Assembly (NCBI GenBank): GCA_010029175.1
Contig: RGNC01000098.1
Coordinates: 1 to 7,347, forward strand
DNA: 7,347 bases
Origin: Synechococcaceae bacterium WB8_1B_136
GTDB taxonomy: Bacteria; Cyanobacteriota; Cyanobacteriia; PCC-6307; Cyanobiaceae
Reading direction: 5' to 3'
The position numbers and the translations under genes are program-made. Shown one piece after another: positions 5,058-7,347 of this stretch (position 1 is its first letter; each line of letters begins with the position of its first letter). The notes under the pieces were generated by a model. The model was not told the DNA's origin, searched no databases, and worked only from the letters and a program-made list of their open reading frames with translations.

Positions 5058-5957
5058 TCAGGCCACCAGCGCCTGCCGAGCCGGCCCCCGAGCTGACCCC
5101 AGTTCCACGGCAGCGGGCTGCTGCCCATGCGCGTCGGCTTCAATCCGGCGTTTGAGCTGCAGCGGCCCGTAGAGGCCCCCCTGTTGCTCGAGGTCCACCT
5201 TGCCCTGGGAGCAGAGGAAGAGCAGGGCCCAGAACACCCCCACGCGGTCGCAGTCGAGGTCGGCAGGGGCTGCCTCCGCCCAGGCGGCCACCAGGGCATC
5301 GAATGGTGTCCAGCTCTGGCTCGCGGGCCAGTGCACCAGGAACTGGCTGAGGGCGGCGGTGGTTTCCGGCAGCTTCTCCCGGTGGGCCAGGGCGGCCACC
5401 TGCTCGATCACGGCCCGATCGCTGAAGCGCTTGCTGCGCTGGCGCTGGCGGCTCTGGCCCTGCTCCTGCTCCAGGCGCTCGGCAATGTCTTCGAGCTGGC
5501 GGATCAGTTCCCCCAGGGTCACGGGCCGCTGTAGAGGCGGTGGTGCCACGGGCCGCCGCAGCAGGTGCCGTTCCGGCCGTCGCGGCAGTTCTATCCCCGG
5601 GCTCAGCAGCCAGCCCTGGCCGTTCTCATCGGTGTCGTAGTCGAAGGCGTCCTCCAACGGTGCTGCAGGAGGGAAGGTCTGGGCCTCCAGCACCTCGGCC
5701 TTGAGGCCCACCAGCACCGAGGCGGCCAGAAAGGCCTCGCTGGTTTCTGCCAGATCCTGCTCGTAACTGCCCCTGCCGGCGACGCTGCCGGTTCGTCCCA
5801 GGGCCGCCACCAGCTTTGGCACCTCGATGCGCTGGCGCAGTTGGTCGAGAAAGCCGTCCACCACGGCGATCACGTCCACATCCCAGGGGTCGAGCTCCCC
5901 GCGCATCGCCGCATCCTGCAGCAGCCGGATGGCCAGCCTGGCGCCCCCTTCGGCCAC
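5058..5957 (-). CDS. scpA: Segregation and condensation protein A (ScpA family)
   Basis: ScpA is the kleisin subunit that, with ScpB, bridges the SMC dimer and helps compact and segregate the chromosome. The 299 residues show the expected plan. An N-terminal helical domain has GELDPWDVDVIAVVDGFLDQL (20-40) and EAFLAASVLVGLKAEVL (74-90). A long proline- and charge-rich linker runs about 95-175. A C-terminal winged helix (about 236-271) includes VFWALLFLCSQGKVDLEQQG and YGPLQLKR. Compared with Firmicute ScpA, the opening FxGPLDLLL element is absent, which I believe is usual for the cyanobacterial form. The start is GTG at 5957: a TAA lies in frame 24 nt upstream and no other start codon is available between them. 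A 12-bp palindrome, CACGGATCCGTG (5955-5966), includes that start codon. There is no strong Shine-Dalgarno sequence. It lies 58 nt after the lapA-like gene, on the same strand. Confidence 0.9.
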   Translation of the reverse strand: MAEGGARLAIRLLQDAAMRGELDPWDVDVIAVVDGFLDQLRQRIEVPKLVAALGRTGSVAGRGSYEQDLAETSEAFLAASVLVGLKAEVLEAQTFPPAAPLEDAFDYDTDENGQGWLLSPGIELPRRPERHLLRRPVAPPPLQRPVTLGELIRQLEDIAERLEQEQGQSRQRQRSKRFSDRAVIEQVAALAHREKLPETTAALSQFLVHWPASQSWTPFDALVAAWAEAAPADLDCDRVGVFWALLFLCSQGKVDLEQQGGLYGPLQLKRRIEADAHGQQPAAVELGSARGPARQALVA

Positions 5958-6015
5958 GGATCCGTGCGTACTGCTGAGAAGTTACCGGCTCCGGCGGCCC
6001 TCAGCCAGTGGTGGC

Positions 6016-6366
6016 CTAGGCCTGGGCTGAACTCTCCCCGGCGGCCGGCAGCAGCCCCAGCTGGGCATCCACCGTGGCGCGGTAGCGCTGCACATCCTCC
6101 TCCAGCTCGCGGATGCGCACCTGTTGGGCATCCAGTTCGGAGGGGTCCAGCTGCTTCTCCACGCGCTTCACCACTCCGCTCCACACCGCAAACACCCAGG
6201 CGGCTGTGGCGCCGATGCCTCCCACCAACAGCAGCAGCGCCGCCAGGGGCAGGGTGAAGCTCAGCCCCGGCAGGACCCTCACGGTGGTGGCGGCGGTGTT
6301 CTCCAAGGTGAACATCACCATGGCCAAACCGAAGCTGAAGATCAGCAGGAAGTTCAGCTGCTTCAT
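6016..6366 (-). CDS. LapA domain membrane protein (DUF1049 family)
   Basis: This is a 116-residue inner-membrane protein of the LapA/YciS type. In E. coli, LapA takes part in controlling lipopolysaccharide assembly; the cyanobacterial role is not established. Two hydrophobic segments are visible, at about 4-20 (LNFLLIFSFGLAMVMFT) and 36-62 (SFTLPLAALLLLVGG, then IGATAAWVFAVW). They are separated by a short loop, ENTAATTVRVLPG. After the second segment comes a charged helix, about 66-103, likely a coiled coil (KRVEKQ, then RIRELEEDVQRYRATVDAQ). This two-helix plus coiled-coil layout is the family's usual one. The open frame continues upstream to 6468, but the ATG at 6366 begins directly before the first membrane segment and is clearly the start; the upstream extension is proline- and histidine-rich and overlaps the ndhD stop. 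Its TAG lies inside GGCCTAGGCC (6013-6022). Confidence 0.85.
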   Translation of the reverse strand: MKQLNFLLIFSFGLAMVMFTLENTAATTVRVLPGLSFTLPLAALLLLVGGIGATAAWVFAVWSGVVKRVEKQLDPSELDAQQVRIRELEEDVQRYRATVDAQLGLLPAAGESSAQA

Positions 6367-6433
6367 GGCTGAGGGAGTGCTGGGGGTGTGGGTGGAGCGA
6401 TCGTAGGAGTGGTGGCCGAATGCCCAACAGGCT

Positions 6434-6495
6434 GGCCCTGCTCCAGGCCACAGCCGTGGCTGGATCAACCCAGGGCTGGGGCCTGGAGCAGGGCC
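6434..6495. repeat. Perfect 16-bp inverted repeat straddling the ndhD stop codon
   Basis: GGCCCTGCTCCAGGCC (6434-6449) is the exact reverse complement of 6480-6495, with 30 bp between the arms. One arm lies in the last codons of ndhD, the ndhD TGA (6465-6467) lies in the loop, and the other arm lies in the ndhD-lapA spacer. Two small hairpins fit in the loop, at 6451-6462 (CAGC/GCTG) and 6469-6480 (CCCA/TGGG, sharing one base with the right arm). In RNA this could fold as a GC-rich stem with a branched top. No T-run follows in the minus-strand direction, so a classic Rho-independent terminator is unlikely. An RNA-stability or processing element, or partial termination between ndhD and lapA, are the possibilities. 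Confidence 0.8.
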
Positions 6496-7347
6496 GGAGG
6501 CAGCAGCTCGGCCATGGGAGAGCGCCGGATCAGGCCGTTCACCGGTGGATGGATCACCTTGGCCATGGCGTTGTTCTCCCGTTGCACCAGGGCCTCGATC
6601 GAGGCGCGGTAGCTGTCGGTCATGATCCTGGGATACAGGCCGATGCCGATGATCGGCACCAGCAGGCAGCTGATCACATAGATCTCCCGCGGTTCCGCGT
6701 CCACCAGGTGGGTGTGGGCGGCCAGTTCAGCGTTCTCCTTGCCAAAGAAGATCTCCCGCAGCATCGAGAGCAGGTAGATCGGGGTGAGGATCACGCCAAT
6801 GGCGGCCAGCACCGCCATCACAATGCGGAAGCTGAGGGAATAGGCCTCACTGGTGGAGAAGCCCACAAACACCATCAGCTCAGACACGAAGCCGCTCATG
6901 CCTGGCAGCGCCAGGGACGCCAGGGAACAGATGGTCCAGAGGGCGAACATCTTGCGCATTTTCTGGCCCACGCCGCCCATCTCATCGAGTTGCAGGGTGT
7001 GGGTGCGGTCGTAGGTGGCGCCCACCAGGAAGAACAGCGAGGCGCCGATCAGGCCGTGGCTGATCATCTGCAGCATGGCGCCGCTGGTGCCAAGGGCACT
7101 GAAGCTGCCGATGCCGATCAGCACGAAGCCCATGTGGCTGATGGAGCTGTAGGCGATCTTGCGCTTGAGATTTCTCTGCGCGAACGAGGTGAGAGCGGCG
7201 TAGATGATGTTCACCACCCCCAGCACCACCAGCAGTGGCGCGAATTGGGCGTGTCCCTCCGGCAAGAGCTGCACGTTGAAGCGCAGCAGGGCATAACCGC
7301 CCATCTTGAGCAGGATGCCGGCCAGCAGCATGTGCACCGGAGCGGTG
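6465..7347 (-). CDS. ndhD: NAD(P)H-quinone oxidoreductase subunit 4 (NdhD), 5' end outside window
   Basis: NdhD is an antiporter-like proton-pumping membrane subunit (NuoM family) of NDH-1 in the thylakoid membrane. The window holds its C-terminal 293 residues; the frame is open to the right edge, where it reads T-A-P-V-H-M, and the GTG at 7337 is an internal Val codon rather than a start. Family motifs include HMLLAGILLKMGGYALLRFN near the edge, the loop and helix NLKRKIAYSSISHMGFVLIG with its conserved lysines, LPGMSGFVSELMVF, and TPIYLLSMLREIFFGKEN near the end. At least six hydrophobic helices are visible. The sequence around LREIFFGKEN and AEPREIYVISCLLVPIIGIG resembles NdhD1/NdhD2 of the respiratory and cyclic NDH-1 forms more than the CO2-uptake paralogues NdhD3/D4; this is from memory of the families. 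The last codons form one arm of the 16-bp inverted repeat. Confidence 0.95.
   Translation of the reverse strand, partial: TAPVHMLLAGILLKMGGYALLRFNVQLLPEGHAQFAPLLVVLGVVNIIYAALTSFAQRNLKRKIAYSSISHMGFVLIGIGSFSALGTSGAMLQMISHGLIGASLFFLVGATYDRTHTLQLDEMGGVGQKMRKMFALWTICSLASLALPGMSGFVSELMVFVGFSTSEAYSLSFRIVMAVLAAIGVILTPIYLLSMLREIFFGKENAELAAHTHLVDAEPREIYVISCLLVPIIGIGLYPRIMTDSYRASIEALVQRENNAMAKVIHPPVNGLIRRSPMAELLPPALLQAPALG

Noticed and set aside
5955..5966. 12-bp perfect palindrome CACGGATCCGTG over the scpA start codon, considered as an operator or translation-control hairpin
   Set aside because: A few palindromes this long are expected by chance in a GC-rich window of this size, and as a hairpin it has no loop. 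It is noted in the scpA entry only.
6367..6468. N-terminal extension of the LapA-like protein up to 6468
   Set aside because: The extension is Pro/His-rich, overlaps the ndhD stop and precedes a start at 6366 that directly begins the first membrane segment.

Overview
The window looks like ordinary core chromosome from a GC-rich unicellular cyanobacterium, most likely of the Synechococcus/Cyanobium (alpha-cyanobacterial) type. Four things support this: cyanobacterial-type NDH-1 subunits at both ends (ndhG and ndhE on the left, ndhD on the right), a cyanobacterial-style NAD kinase, three copies of the HIP1 octamer GCGATCGC, and short spacers between tightly packed GC-rich genes. No transposase, integrase, CRISPR array, tRNA or rRNA was seen.

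Layout. From the left edge, a plus-strand block reads ndhG (cut by the window edge), ndhE (sharing one base with ndhG), nadK, a CYTH/triphosphate tunnel metalloenzyme gene, and a 73-codon unrecognised gene that probably starts at TTG. It meets a minus-strand gene for a small LuxR-type regulator, and the two stop codons overlap (2607-2610). A 52-bp divergent spacer separates the regulator from metF (plus strand). metF in turn overlaps a convergent sugar nucleotidyltransferase gene by 17 bp (3830-3846). The rest is a minus-strand block, transcribed right to left: ndhD (cut by the right edge), a lapA-like membrane protein gene, scpA and the nucleotidyltransferase gene. There is no gene-free stretch over 100 bp.

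How the genes fit together. NdhG, NdhE and NdhD belong to the thylakoid NDH-1 complex of respiration and cyclic electron flow. NAD kinase supplies NADP. The small LuxR protein has a cysteine-rich tail and resembles PedR, a thioredoxin-linked regulator that ties photosynthetic electron transport to transcription in Synechocystis. MetF feeds methionine synthesis, ScpA acts in chromosome condensation, and the nucleotidyltransferase makes an activated sugar. Apart from the NDH/NADP/redox theme, these look like neighbours by synteny rather than one pathway.

I did not find a convincing new biological system. The observations most worth checking are a perfect 16-bp inverted repeat straddling the ndhD stop codon, the 73-codon gene without ATG or GTG start, the PedR-like cysteine tail, and an Arg in place of the usual Lys in the CYTH signature.
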